Source: Pomphorhynchus laevis (Eukaryota; Acanthocephala; Palaeacanthocephala; Echinorhynchida; Pomphorhynchidae). From it: a DNA stretch of 64,000 nt. The notes beneath the pieces were generated by a model. That model was given only the letters and a program-made list of their open reading frames with translations. It ran no database searches and was not told the origin of the DNA. This document shows positions 7,648-17,169 of the stretch, one piece after another. The stretch is from contig WNNJ02002050.1 in assembly GCA_012934845.2 (NCBI GenBank), positions 1 to 64,000 on the forward strand, written 5' to 3'. Position numbers and translations under genes: made by a program. Every line of letters begins with the position of its first letter. Position 1 is the first letter of the stretch.

Positions 7648-10626
7648 ACTTCCTATGTGATTTTTGTACCAACAAACTAATCCGCAACCTCTCCAAATAA
7701 CACACATCAACATCCAACATGTCCACTTAAACTACCCCGTCATTTCCGACGTCTTTTCTCCACCCGCCGACCCTGCCACCATATACCTCGTCCCATGTCA
7801 TGTTCACTCCACGACACGCCCGTCCCGTCCTTCCTGTCTCGTTTCTCAATAAACTACATCCATCAATCAAAATCACCTCCACCAATCAAGACGATCCTTC
7901 CACTCATAACCTTTTCTCACATCGCTTGCACCCTCTTTATTATCATTATCCTCTGTCTCTCGTCGTCAAACTAACTCCCTCCAAATCCTCAACTGCCAGC
8001 TTTTCTATCGTGATCTCACCCACTCACGTCACTCGTCCTCCTTTACGGAAACGCTTTCCAACTCGCGATCGTTGCGTCATCGTCTATAATATCACTCCTT
8101 CCACCTTCTTATCTTCACAAGTACGTCTCGACCACGATGTTTCCGCCTTCAAATATATCCTCTCGTCTCTAGTTCCTGCGGATAAGCCATCCTTTTTCAA
8201 GGAAATCTCTCCTGTCGCATTCATCTGCCTAAACAATCTTCTCAATATAATCCTTCTAAGACCCCTCTCCTGAAATTGTTTTCAAGCATCACTCTCACGC
8301 GTCCTCTGTCCTCTATCAACCAGTTAAACTCATGTCTTCTTCAACCACTTGAATTTTCCCCAATCGCACCCCTTCTGAAATCGCCCAATTCTCTTCTGCC
8401 CGCATCGAAAAATGCCGTCGCGAGGAAAACGGCGAAACATCACTCTCCATCCGAAACATAGACGGAAATTTTCAAGTTGTCCACACACGCCCCAGAATTC
8501 GATGGCGCTCAATCTCCCTTATTTGTCTTCTACGCTAGACCCTTACACCACCACACACGGTTTCCGCCTCGGTCTCCTCAACACTAGATATATTCTCAAT
8601 AAATCCGATCTTATCCTCAACCTATTCACCAAGCAATCCATCGATCTCTTCTGCCTCACCGAATCCTGGCACTCAGATTCCGACGACCTTTCCATTCGCC
8701 GTCTGCTCTCTACCGGTTGCTCCCTAGTCGAATCCGCCTGCCCCCTCAGCTCATCTCCTTCTAAATTCTCTAATCATAGCGGCATCGTCGCATTCTCGCG
8801 TCACCCCGCGTCTCTTCGCAAAATCAATCCCCCTTTCAGTCCTTGCTGTTTTGAATTGCTCACTTGTCGTTATTCTAACCCGATCAATCTAGATCTCGCC
8901 ATTGTATACCGTCCTGGTTCATCAGCTCCTACTGCCTTATTTTTTACCGAACTCGCTGACCTCCTTTCTCATTGTTCTTTGTCCTCAATCCCTTCACTCG
9001 TTCTAGGCGACTTCAATATCCGCCTAGACCGCCCCTCTTCCACGGGTTCCATCCAGTTCATCAACATTATATCCAACTACAATTACAAACTAATCTCCAA
9101 TGCCCCCACACATATACTTGGTGGGGCACTCGACATCATTGCTGTCCCCGATCATTTTGCTGCCTACACCTCACTGTCCATCTCTGATCCTGGTCTATCC
9201 GATCACATTCTTATCACCCTTGATCTCACTCACAACCACACCCCTCCTCACACACCTACAATCCTACGTCGCCCTTGGAGAAATCTCGACCTCTCCCTTC
9301 TCCGCTCTGCCTTATTCAAATCATCTCTATCATTACCCACAATAACATATTCATCTCCTCATGATCTCGCCTTTCTTTTCGACTCTGAACTCACATCCAC
9401 TCTCGATATTCTCTTGCCCTTCAAGTCTCACCCACACCGTCGCTTGCACCGTGCCCCATGGTTTGACATCCAGTGCCTACTATCAAAGCGTCGACTCCAC
9501 CATGCTTTTCGAGTCTATCACCGCTCTCTCAGACGTGATTTCCGCTCGATCACTCCGTCTTTCCGTGATTCCTATCTTGCTCTTCGCCAGTCTCATCTCA
9601 ACCTACTACGTACCAAATGCAACTCCTTCTGGCAGCATAAAATCATCACTTCATTCAACTCTAAGACTCTCTGGCATACTTTTAACTCAATCCTTGCTCG
9701 CTCCTCTTCGCCGTGCAACATCAATGCCAATGATTATTCGTCATTTCTCCAGACTAAAGTATCCACGTTGCTCTCTCACACCCCGGTCTCCATCCTATCC
9801 CACTCTGCCCAGTCTAATCTCATCCTTCCGATACTCTTTCATCTTCTCCCTGTCTCACCTACAGAAGTATCATCTGTCCTCATGTCCTTGCCCAACAAAA
9901 CCTCACCTGCCGATCCCCTGCCTACTCACATATTAAAATCTATATGCTCATCGATATCCCCATTTCTCACAACCTTGTTTAACTCGTCCATCCGCAGTCG
10001 TATATTCCCTTCACACTGGAAATCCGCAATCGTTCGTCCCCTCCTTAAGAAACAATCAATCGACCCCTCCCTTCCTTCTAGCTATCGCCCCATTTCACTA
10101 CTCCATACTCTTTCTAAGCTCTTAGAACGCCTCATCTTAATACAAATCAACGCTTATCTCTCCTCATCCAATCTGTACCCTCCTTTCCAATCCGCTTTCC
10201 GCTCTAATCACTCGACAGAAATCGCATGCATAAAAGTGTACAACGACTTACTCATTTCTCGAGACAAGGCTCTATATAGTGTTCTCATCTCCCTCGACAT
10301 CTCCTCCGCATTCGACATTGTCGACCACTCCGTCCTCCTTTCTCACCTTCGTTATGATTACGGTTTTTCTTCCTCCTCCGTAGCATGGTTTGCCTCATAT
10401 CTATCCGACCGTTCTTTTCGAGTCTGTTCAAATTCATCATCCTCTCCTCCCATCCCTATTTTCTCCGGGGTCCAACAAAGTTTAGTCCTAGGACCTCTTC
10501 TTTTCTCGAAACATGTGCTCCCTCCGTTATTTACATTCAAATGCCGCCTCCGTACCCACCTCCTCGAAACATGACTTAGATATTTTTTGTTGTGGTCATG
10601 TAATCCTGCGCCGGCACGCATTTGCC
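7648..10626 (+). mobile_element. LINE A: L2/CR1-like non-LTR retrotransposon, internally deleted
   Basis: Homology starts inside ORF1, at the same CTATGTG-TTTTTGT block that follows the zinc finger of the relative at 54.5 kb, so the copy is 5' truncated. ORF1 is decayed (7648-8400). ORF2 (8412-10574) has a full endonuclease and the N-terminal half of the RT, then jumps from the GPLLF motif straight to the last residues of the protein (FTFKCRLRTHLLET). TCGAAACATG occurs on both sides of the jump (about 10508 and 10563), suggesting a deletion at a short direct repeat. The 3' end carries the family's hairpin CCTGCGCCGGCACGCATTTG. The YADD part of the RT is lost, so the copy cannot be autonomous. 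Confidence 0.88.
8412..10574 (+). CDS. LINE A ORF2: endonuclease plus truncated reverse transcriptase
   Basis: A 720-codon frame. Residues about 50-290 are an APE-type endonuclease: LFCLTESWHSDSDD (metal-binding Glu), VYRPGSS, LVLGDFNIRLD and GLSDHILITLD. Residues about 460-690 begin the RT: LPNKTSPADPLPTHILK, SSYRPISLLHTLSKLLERL, FRSNHSTE and the first catalytic block SLDISSAFDIVDHSVLL. The catalytic Y-x-DD block is missing because about a kilobase of the RT was deleted; the frame resumes at the terminal tail. In an intact relative the enzyme nicks target DNA and primes reverse transcription there. The style (DHSVLL, WFASYLSDRSFRV) is that of L2/CR1/Rex-type LINEs. It is not a host gene. Confidence 0.88.
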   Translation: MPSRGKRRNITLHPKHRRKFSSCPHTPQNSMALNLPYLSSTLDPYTTTHGFRLGLLNTRYILNKSDLILNLFTKQSIDLFCLTESWHSDSDDLSIRRLLSTGCSLVESACPLSSSPSKFSNHSGIVAFSRHPASLRKINPPFSPCCFELLTCRYSNPINLDLAIVYRPGSSAPTALFFTELADLLSHCSLSSIPSLVLGDFNIRLDRPSSTGSIQFINIISNYNYKLISNAPTHILGGALDIIAVPDHFAAYTSLSISDPGLSDHILITLDLTHNHTPPHTPTILRRPWRNLDLSLLRSALFKSSLSLPTITYSSPHDLAFLFDSELTSTLDILLPFKSHPHRRLHRAPWFDIQCLLSKRRLHHAFRVYHRSLRRDFRSITPSFRDSYLALRQSHLNLLRTKCNSFWQHKIITSFNSKTLWHTFNSILARSSSPCNINANDYSSFLQTKVSTLLSHTPVSILSHSAQSNLILPILFHLLPVSPTEVSSVLMSLPNKTSPADPLPTHILKSICSSISPFLTTLFNSSIRSRIFPSHWKSAIVRPLLKKQSIDPSLPSSYRPISLLHTLSKLLERLILIQINAYLSSSNLYPPFQSAFRSNHSTEIACIKVYNDLLISRDKALYSVLISLDISSAFDIVDHSVLLSHLRYDYGFSSSSVAWFASYLSDRSFRVCSNSSSSPPIPIFSGVQQSLVLGPLLFSKHVLPPLFTFKCRLRTHLLET

Positions 10627-11065
10627 ACGTAAATGCCGTAGCTTGTTCAAAATTCTAGATACTTATCATCTAAATGAAAGGCATCATTTCGTCAAAGACC
10701 ATAACCTATACGAAATTTTACAATTTTTGACGCTCCGATGTTTATGGATATTTCATTTTTGTTTCTGTATCTAAGTAGGAAATTGAACGCATATGTGCAT
10801 ACTTAATATCCGGAGAACAATCATTAGATCATTAGCATAGAGAGTTGTAATTAAATCATGCAAAATTTGACAACTAGGAAAATTAATAATATCAATTTTA
10901 TTATCAATTTGTCTATTGAGCAAAAATTATCAATGTGGCTAAAGGTAGAAAAAGAAGTTTTTTATTTTTTTCTTAACAAAAAATATATCTTGCTTCAGAC
11001 GAATAGGACGACATTATATTATTAAAGCTACAGAAAAATGGCTTCTAGAATACAAAAACCGCAAT
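10627..11065. other. 3' flank of the raftlin-like gene
   Basis: AT-rich spacer with no coding signal. On the minus strand an AATAAA hexamer overlaps the stop codon of the raftlin-like gene (11065-11070), and other A-rich hexamers follow. Transcript cleavage could occur here, but I cannot fix the site. Confidence 0.4.
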
Positions 11066-11745
11066 TTATTTCGTTTCATGTTGGATTATATCTTCATACA
11101 GAGGTAATTCAGATTCATCATCATCTACCCGTTGATTAAAAACTGTATTCGTTGCTAGGTTATAAGATCCATACGGTGTTAATAGTGGTAACGGATAGTT
11201 TGGTGGTGCAAATTGATCACAGCTCATGTTTGTACGTATGGCCTGGTTTCTTGTAGAATAGTCTACTATTCTATTTAGTGGCAACTGTTGGGGTATTCGT
11301 GACCATTGAACAGGCCGTTGGAAAAATGCGATAAACGTATTTCGATTCGTCGCAACTTCAAACGGTATTTGCAATACCGACTTTAGCATCCAACCTGTTT
11401 GCCCCAGTGTGTTGAGTTCATCTGCCAACGAAATCGTGTTGTTTAGATTTACTTCGATTTCAAGTAAACGCCCTTCGAATGAAGGCTCATTGATAAGGGC
11501 ATCTGTTACTCTACGTTCGAAAAACCATACCAAATTGTTAATGTTTACAAGAGCGACATCCACTAGCCCCCACCCGGCTTCAAGTGCTTTGTGCATAAAA
11601 TCAGACACTGAACCAATATTTCTATGCTCGTTTTCTTTATTTCTATCGTAGTTAAGAAAAGGGTCGTCTAACATCGATACTTGATATGCAAAATATTGAT
11701 CATTGCTAGATTCGGGGACTTCAAATAGAACGTCAATTCTCGAGG
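11066..11745 (-). CDS. Raftlin-like gene, coding exon 2 (last)
   Basis: Begins after the acceptor TTTTGTAG at 11746-11753 and completes the split Ala codon (G|CC), then reads SRIDVLFEVPESSNDQYFAYQV before an internal Met. It contains both conserved raftlin blocks and ends in an acidic tail DDDESELPLYEDIIQHETK followed by TAA. Confidence 0.78.
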
Positions 11746-14709
11746 CTACAAAATAAATATTTTACCTTTGAATTTTAATAAAATATTTGAAATAATAACT
11801 GTTTAAATTGAATTTCAAATATATTGAATATAATTCTAATTAATAAACTTTTTTTAAAATAAGGTTACAAATATCTTTATATTTAAACTTTCTTTCCTAG
11901 TAAATTATATCTGTATTTTCAAAATATCAAATGCAGTATTTTGTCCATAAACTTCGATTTTTCTTTATTTAAATACATTTTATAATGATTATATTTTAAC
12001 TAAATTATAATGATTTAAAAATTAATTATAAAATCTTATTATTTTAATAAATTATATATTAAAAATAATTTCATCATAAAATTTAAACAATTTAGAAGTT
12101 ACTATTTATTTGAAAATAATTTGAGGCTGTTAAATGTATACAATATATAGCATGTTTAGTATATATAGCATAAAGGAATTTTAGCATACAGAATTAAAGC
12201 ATACATTATAGCATACAGAATTATATCATATAAGGACAGTTACTCGAAAAGTACACTACCTTCAAATACTTGGAGTCCCACCTCTCATCGGATGGTACAA
12301 TAAATAAGGATGTAAAGGCCGCCTTAACGCAGCTTGGCAAAAATGGCGAGGCCTTTCAGGAATATTATGTGACCGACGAATGTCACTAAATCTTAAAGAC
12401 AAAATCTACACAACAGTTGTGAGACCGGTTGCATTGTACGCCACATGATGCTGGCCATCAAATTCAGAAGCCTAAATAAAATTACACGCCATGGAGATGA
12501 ATATGCTGCGCTTGTCCAATGAAGTAACACGCCTAGATAGGATTCCGAACACCAACATCCGCCAACTTTTCGGTGTCACGCAAATAAACCTCAAGGCGAG
12601 GGAACATCAACTACGATGGTTCGAACACATTCACAGGGCTAAGAAAACAGCAGTATGCCGAGCCAATTGTTCAAGGCGTACGACATCATTGCCGCCCTCA
12701 GAAAAGATGGATGGATACCATCCATGATGATTTGAAAACATGTAACCTGGCGCCAGCTCTAGCACAAAACCGAGAGGTATGGAGAAGGCATATCAAAGCC
12801 GACGACCGTAGCCTGCCAGAAAAAGGCAAATAATAAGAAGAAGACATAATTATAGCATATTTCTTACTAGTTTTTTAATTTAAAATTTAAATCTATAAAA
12901 TAAATTGTTTATCAAAATAAACAACAATTAAATCGAATTGTTTTTAGAACAGAGAGGATTGCGTTGGAAGTTGTTTATGATCAGTTAGACAGCCACGTAT
13001 GTTTTGATTTGACTCTTACTGCTTGCAGTACTCGTACCGTCTGATGGTCTTTTTCTGCATCCAGTTGTAGGAGGTACCATGCACTGATGAGTCAAAACGA
13101 AGACGAAACGGTACTTGCTACTGTTTTGTCGATTCTTTCGTGACTGCCTAACTGATCATGAACAACTTCCCATGTAATCCACTCTCAGTTCTAAACATTA
13201 TTCACAAAAGGATGGCAGATATAGAAGAGCGATTGTGTTGGCATTAGCCATTGCTATTCACTGATGATCCTTTTTGGTGAAGCATGTCAAGACAATTAGG
13301 CTTGCAATACTTAGATTGATATGCATTGTCTAGCTCTAAGTATGTTTTGACTTGATTTGTGCTGTCTGCCGGTCCTCCACTGCATCTAGCAGTGGAAGGT
13401 ACCCGGCACTGATGAGTCAAAACAATTACGAAACGGTACTTATTATTGTTTTATCGATTCTTTCGTGGCTGCCTAACTGATCATTAATCGGATTGATCAT
13501 ACTTTTTTGGATAATGAAGTATAAAGTGGCTTTCCGAATATACAAATTATTATCGAACAGCTAATGTACTGATTGGCAAAGAAATAAGGATTTGCAAAAC
13601 TAATGGACAACCAAATTTAAAAATCTAGTTTCATATAAACTAGTGATATTAGTACAGTAATTATAATTATCCAAAGTATTTTTCCTGCTGTAAATGATGG
13701 CAATAATAACTGAAGTATCGAATCAATAGTTCTCTTGTTTCGGTAAATATTATTTTTATTTCGCACAAAAAAATTGATTTTCACTGATATTGTATTTTTA
13801 AATTAATTACTTGTTTTTTAAAAATAAATTTTTAATTAAAGAATAAAAATTTTAAAATTTTAAAAGGTATAATTTAGTAATTAGAATAAAAGCTTGGATT
13901 ATAAAAATAGACGATTAGTTACGTGAATACTTTAATATTCTTAATATTCACCATATTAACTTAATTACAATAGATTTAAGTATTTATATTTAATTTAAAA
14001 TATACATATCTTTAAGCATCAAGAATGGTAGTCTTTACAATTTATAATGACACGATCTACTATCATTATTTCGAATATTATGGACTTACTGTACACGAAG
14101 GATAATATTTGTTTAGAAATTACCAGTTATTTCAACAGATTCTGAAATTGGCCAAGCAGCTATCAATCGTCCTCCGTTTGCTGTTTCGTGTGCGATTGTT
14201 TCCAGCAGATCATCTTTACTGCCGTAAGAATCGTCTTTGTCAGATCCTGCCAGAACCAATTTCTGTGATCCAACAACTAACGTTTCTCCCTCGAGGCGCT
14301 GCATTTTTAACTGTGTGTTAACTATATTGAGAATAGATGCTTTAAAAGAAGAAGGGTCACATTTAGCCAATATAATTGCAAATTTTGATTCCGAGGGTAG
14401 AGGCCATATGGTTACAAGCGTGTAGCCCTTGTTGATAAAATTATAAATAGATGAATCGTGGCGTAAGAACGAACGTCTATTTTCAGCATATTTTGAAAGT
14501 TGGTTATCTAAATTGTGGCAATCACTTTGATAGCAATTGTCTAAATCGCTTATTTGATCGTCAGCGGAAGTTTTATAATCTTCAAATATCACAATATATG
14601 CAACCTTCGTCTCGACGGGGAGATAATTAGAAGTTCTGAACGCGACATCCGAATTTATAGTAATCAGTGGTGAGTCATTCGATGGAAATTCACTGTATTG
14701 ATTACCCAT
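11066..14709 (-). CDS. Raftlin-like membrane-raft protein, two coding exons
   Basis: Two minus-strand exons, 14709-14124 and 11745-11066, join in phase (586 + 680 nt = 422 codons including stop) with donor CTG|GTAATT and acceptor TTTTGTAG|CC. The protein starts MGNQYS, an N-myristoylation signal like the MGCGL start of raftlins. Two blocks fit the raftlin pattern: HKALEAGWGLVDVALVNIN with FFERRV (compare the 'FRKGGMLVNAVF ... GVFIFE' block), and LADELNTLGQTGWMLKSVL with TFIAFFQRP (compare 'LNSLAAYGWQL ... IVFLQRP'). Exon 1 has the partner motif INKGYTLVTIWPL. Raftlins are lipid-anchored proteins of plasma-membrane rafts. At 421 residues this one is shorter than the vertebrate proteins and lacks their long low-complexity middle. 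An additional exon in the long intron cannot be excluded, but none is needed. Confidence 0.75.
12236..12842 (+). mobile_element. LINE 3'-terminal fragment inside the raftlin-like intron
   Basis: Broken frames spell a LINE C-terminal region: FKYLESHLSSDGTINKDV at the start, LHAMEMNMLRLSNEVTRLDR, IRQLFGVTQINLKAREHQLRW and RRPQKRWMDTIHDDLKTCN near the end. This 'FKYLGS...RRGRPQKRWMD' tail is common at the ends of RT proteins of several LINE clades. Several frameshifts and stops make it a dead fragment. It lies antisense to the host gene and ends in AATAATAAGAAGAAG. Confidence 0.82.
12938..13198. repeat. Imperfect inverted repeat around hammerhead 1
   Basis: The left arm (12938-12995, with GGAAGTTGTTTATGATCAG) and the right arm (about 13139-13198, with CTGATCATGAACAACTTCC) are inverted copies of about 58 bp with roughly 80-85 percent identity. 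The hammerhead at 13034-13114 sits in the middle, so the transcript would hold the ribozyme at the top of a long stem. Confidence 0.75.
13034..13114 (+). ncRNA. Hammerhead ribozyme 1
   Basis: All core parts are present in order on the plus strand. Helix III 5' strand GTACCGT (13034-13040); C17 at 13041, with the expected cleavage after it; helix I TGATGGT (13042-13048) against ACCAT-GCA (13076-13083, one bulged G), capped by a second stem CTGCA/TGTAG; core CTGATGA (13084-13090); helix II GTC/GAC (13091-13093, 13102-13104) with an 8-nt loop; core GAAA (13105-13108); helix III 3' strand ACGGTAC (13108-13114), a perfect 7-bp match. As written, helix III is the open one (type III). The invariant bases are intact, so self-cleavage is plausible. 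Confidence 0.88.
13359..13439 (+). ncRNA. Hammerhead ribozyme 2
   Basis: A second copy 325 bp downstream in the same orientation. Helix III GTGCTGT (13359-13365) pairs with ACGGTAC (13433-13439) over 7 bp including two G-U pairs. C17 is at 13366. Helix I TGCCGG/CCGGCA (13367-13372, 13403-13408) is perfect and is topped by a perfect 8-bp stem TCCACTGC/GCAGTGGA with an ATCTA loop. Core CTGATGA is at 13409-13415 and GAAA at 13430-13433. Helix II is weak (GT/AC only), so this copy may be less active. Changes in helix I relative to copy 1 keep the pairing. Confidence 0.82.
14124..14709 (-). CDS. Raftlin-like gene, coding exon 1
   Basis: Starts at ATG 14709-14707 (MGNQYSEF, Gly2 and Ser6 as needed for myristoylation) and runs to the donor at 14124|14123 (AACTG|GTAATT), leaving phase 1. 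It encodes the lipid-anchor N-terminus, a predicted strand AYIVIFEDYK, an acidic low-complexity stretch and the GYTLVTIWPL and RLIAAWPISE blocks, which look like two repeats of one fold. Confidence 0.75.
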
Positions 14710-14974
14710 TCAGCAGTTACAATACAAACTATATATCTAATTAAACAAACTAAGATGAATAAACTTCACTCAGTATCTTAAGTTGTGCATATCTGAAAAA
14801 TATTGCAATATAAATTAACAAATTAAGTTGTAATATGCCACATTACTTGTGCAAAATAGAACAATGATAAAAATGAATGTGAAAATTATCCACAATATGT
14901 TTTAATCCATAAAGCTTTTTGTTTCTTATTTTTATTTCATATGTATTTGAGGGCTCCATGTATTATTTAGATAA

Positions 14975-15400
14975 TTTAAATCAGCTAACTGAGTCTACGT
15001 ATTTAATATAATTAGAAAATAAACAAAACATAATAATGCTAAATCAAAATTTAATAATTAAATAATAAAATTAATAATTGTTTTTAGATTTTCTATAATT
15101 TAAATCAAGTTAAAAAATAAAAATAAAATTTAAAATAAACGTCATTTTTATGAATTGACTAATGAATAACAGACGTTGTATCAGAATAAGAATTAGAGGT
15201 CATCAGAAGGAACTGCTATGCTATCAGGTTTCGGCCCCTAACTCCTCTACCCAACATAGCAGCGGGGCCAAATACATGCTAATGATGTATTTCCTCTGAA
15301 ATAACTATCTAGTATCTTATTCTAATGCAAAGTATATTATTTATTATCCATCCATAAAAATTTGCCACTTAAGAGTTTAAATTTATTCTTTATATTATTG
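14975..15400 (+). repeat. Structured-repeat family copy 2 (reference copy)
   Basis: Head CAGCTAACTGAGTCTACGT at about 14980, AT-rich spacer, then the core. Core stems: P1 15178-15190 with 15316-15328; P2 15200-15212 with about 15290-15299; stem A CTGCTATG 15213-15220 with CATAGCAG 15255-15262; stem B GGCCCC 15233-15238 with GGGGCC 15264-15269; hairpin AAATACAT 15270-15277 with ATGTATTT 15285-15292. A and B interlock in the order A-B-A'-B', which is a pseudoknot. The tail is ATCCATAAAAATTTGCC. It is non-coding. Confidence 0.75.
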
Positions 15401-15438
15401 TGTTGATTTATATATTTTACTATTTTCTGCTTGATGTT

Positions 15439-16003
15439 ATTTTTATAGTAACCTATAAAAAAGAAGAAAGTCAATATTATTACATATTGTTGCAATTCTT
15501 AAAATTTCATTATTTAATGTATTATATTTTATATAATATGGTATGCAAGAATGCTCATGGAAAAATATGCTTCTTGTAAATTTAAATATGTAATATTTAC
15601 GATATAAATTAACAGTAGTTTTAGTTAATGTTAATTTAATGTTCATATCTAGATATACACCTTCTTTATCATCAATATTGGTTTTGTTAAGAATAAGGCT
15701 TTCTGGATAAAGTTGCTCACTACTTGAAACACCTTTTACTTGTCCAAATATAGATGCCCCTACTTTTAAATAATTTTGATTTATCAAAATATTTAAGGAT
15801 TCTATTAATTCAATTTTATCTTGATGGTTTATTTTATCTTGATTATTTATGATATTTAAATTTACAAGAAACATATTTTTGCATGAGCATTCATGCATAC
15901 CATATAATATAAAATATAATACATTAAATAATGAAATTTTAAGAATTGCAACAATTTGCAATGATATTGACTTTCTTTCTTTTTTATAGGTTACTATAAA
16001 AAT
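15439..16003. repeat. Long foldback element with a coding-like loop
   Basis: Arms 15439-15559 and 15882-16003 are inverted copies of about 120 bp at roughly 93-95 percent identity (outer end ATTTTTATAGTAACCTATAA, inner end GAATGCTCATG). The loop of about 320 bp is largely open on the minus strand and the frame extends into both arms (172 codons, 15961-15443, including NQNYLKVGASIFGQVKGVSS). I recognise no family for the peptide. High arm identity suggests a recent origin or ongoing arm conversion. Confidence 0.75.
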
Positions 16004-16154
16004 GATTAATAATTACTATAATAATGATTACACATTTGTTTTATTAAATTGTGATTATATCTGCTTATAAAAAGATATTTTTATCGATAATATAAATATT
16101 ATATTATATTATACTTTATTCTTTACAGTAATATTCTATATTCTGTTTCAGTAC

Positions 16155-16970
16155 AATGTACGCTATTTTCGAAATAGATTTCCAGAACAACTTGAGCAAT
16201 GACCTGCTCGTATCCAGAGCAGGTCATTAATCTGTGAAACGTAAGGATGTTATACTGCTCTCTTCTTTAATTCAAAGCATATGTCTAGTGTACGAAGATC
16301 GTCACGGACCAGTTGCAGCATTATCTAAACACCAACATCATCCTGCGTTGACTGATCACTAACTTTTCAACATGCATTAATACTTGGATAGTATATAGAG
16401 AATCCATCAAGTCGTTGAGACATTGCACGAAGTTTTCATGCGAATTAATAGACTCCTTGCCGGTCGGACAAATTTCAAAATAGATTTTCAGAACAGGTCA
16501 TTAATCTGTGGAACGTTAGAATTTTATACTGCTCTCTTCTTTAATCCTAAGCATGTGTCTGCGAACTAATATACGAAGATCGTTACGAACCAGTTGCAGC
16601 ATTATCTAAACACCAACATCATCCTGTGTTGACGTTATTACTCAGCGAATTTTCAGATCGCAGGCATTGAGCACTAACGTTTTAACATGCTTTAATATTT
16701 GCGTGGTCTAAAAGAATCAAGCTAATCGTCGAAAAATTGCACGAAACTTTCCTATGAATTTATAGACTCCTTACCGGTTTAACACATTTTTTAATTACCA
16801 GGGTAGGTCATTAATGTGTGAAGGATGATATACTGCTATGTGTAGTATGTTGGTGTTTAGATCGTGTTTTTAATGGTTCGTGACGATATTCGTACACTAG
16901 TTTGCATACATATGCTTAGGATTAAAGAAGATAGCAGTATAACATACTTACGTTTCACACAATGTACGCT
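16155..16970. repeat. Tandem repeat of about 310 bp plus an inverted third copy
   Basis: Unit 1 (about 16155-16475) and unit 2 (about 16476-16800) share blocks such as CAGGTCATTAATCTGTG, ATACTGCTCTCTTCTTTAAT, CAGTTGCAGCATTATCTAAA and CACCAACATCATCCTG. After a partial third start (GTAGGTCATTAATGTGTGAA, 16804) the sequence turns over: 16835-16970 is the reverse complement of the unit's front half, ending CTTACGTTTCACAC. The end can therefore fold back. No coding frame. Confidence 0.75.
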
Positions 16971-17169
16971 ATCTAACGCACCTCATTTGCATATACGTTC
17001 CATCCTTTCTTCTTGTGAAGTATAAAAGAACATAAAAATATTCTAATATTAAAAAAGTAGTGTCACACATTAAACAAATTCAAGCTTCAATAACTTGTGA
17101 TATCCACAGGCTAGCACGCAATCGAGAAAACAATTGCATAATAATTTCTAATTTATCTAAATTGGTATA

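Larger units (their letters stand above)
13000..13490 (+). mobile_element. Tandem hammerhead unit, retrozyme-like
   Basis: Two homologous segments (about 13000-13162 and 13340-13490), each with a hammerhead and the shared downstream block TCGATTCTTTCGTG...CTGCCTAACTGATCAT, lie head to tail about 325 bp apart. Cleavage at both sites would release an RNA of 325 nt (13042-13366). Retrozymes and some Penelope-like elements carry hammerheads in such direct-repeat settings. No coding frame is present, so this would be a non-autonomous element. It lies in the intron of the raftlin-like gene, antisense to it. Confidence 0.6.

Noticed and set aside
8972-9936. Plus-strand frames overlapping LINE A in other registers
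   Set aside because: Their peptides lack domains and are shadows of the ORF2 frame in low-A+G sequence.
15200-15300. HDV-like nested double pseudoknot in the structured-repeat core
   Set aside because: The stem order (A, B, A', B', then hairpin) does not match HDV, where the P4 hairpin lies before the second P2 strand; no catalytic C position could be placed.
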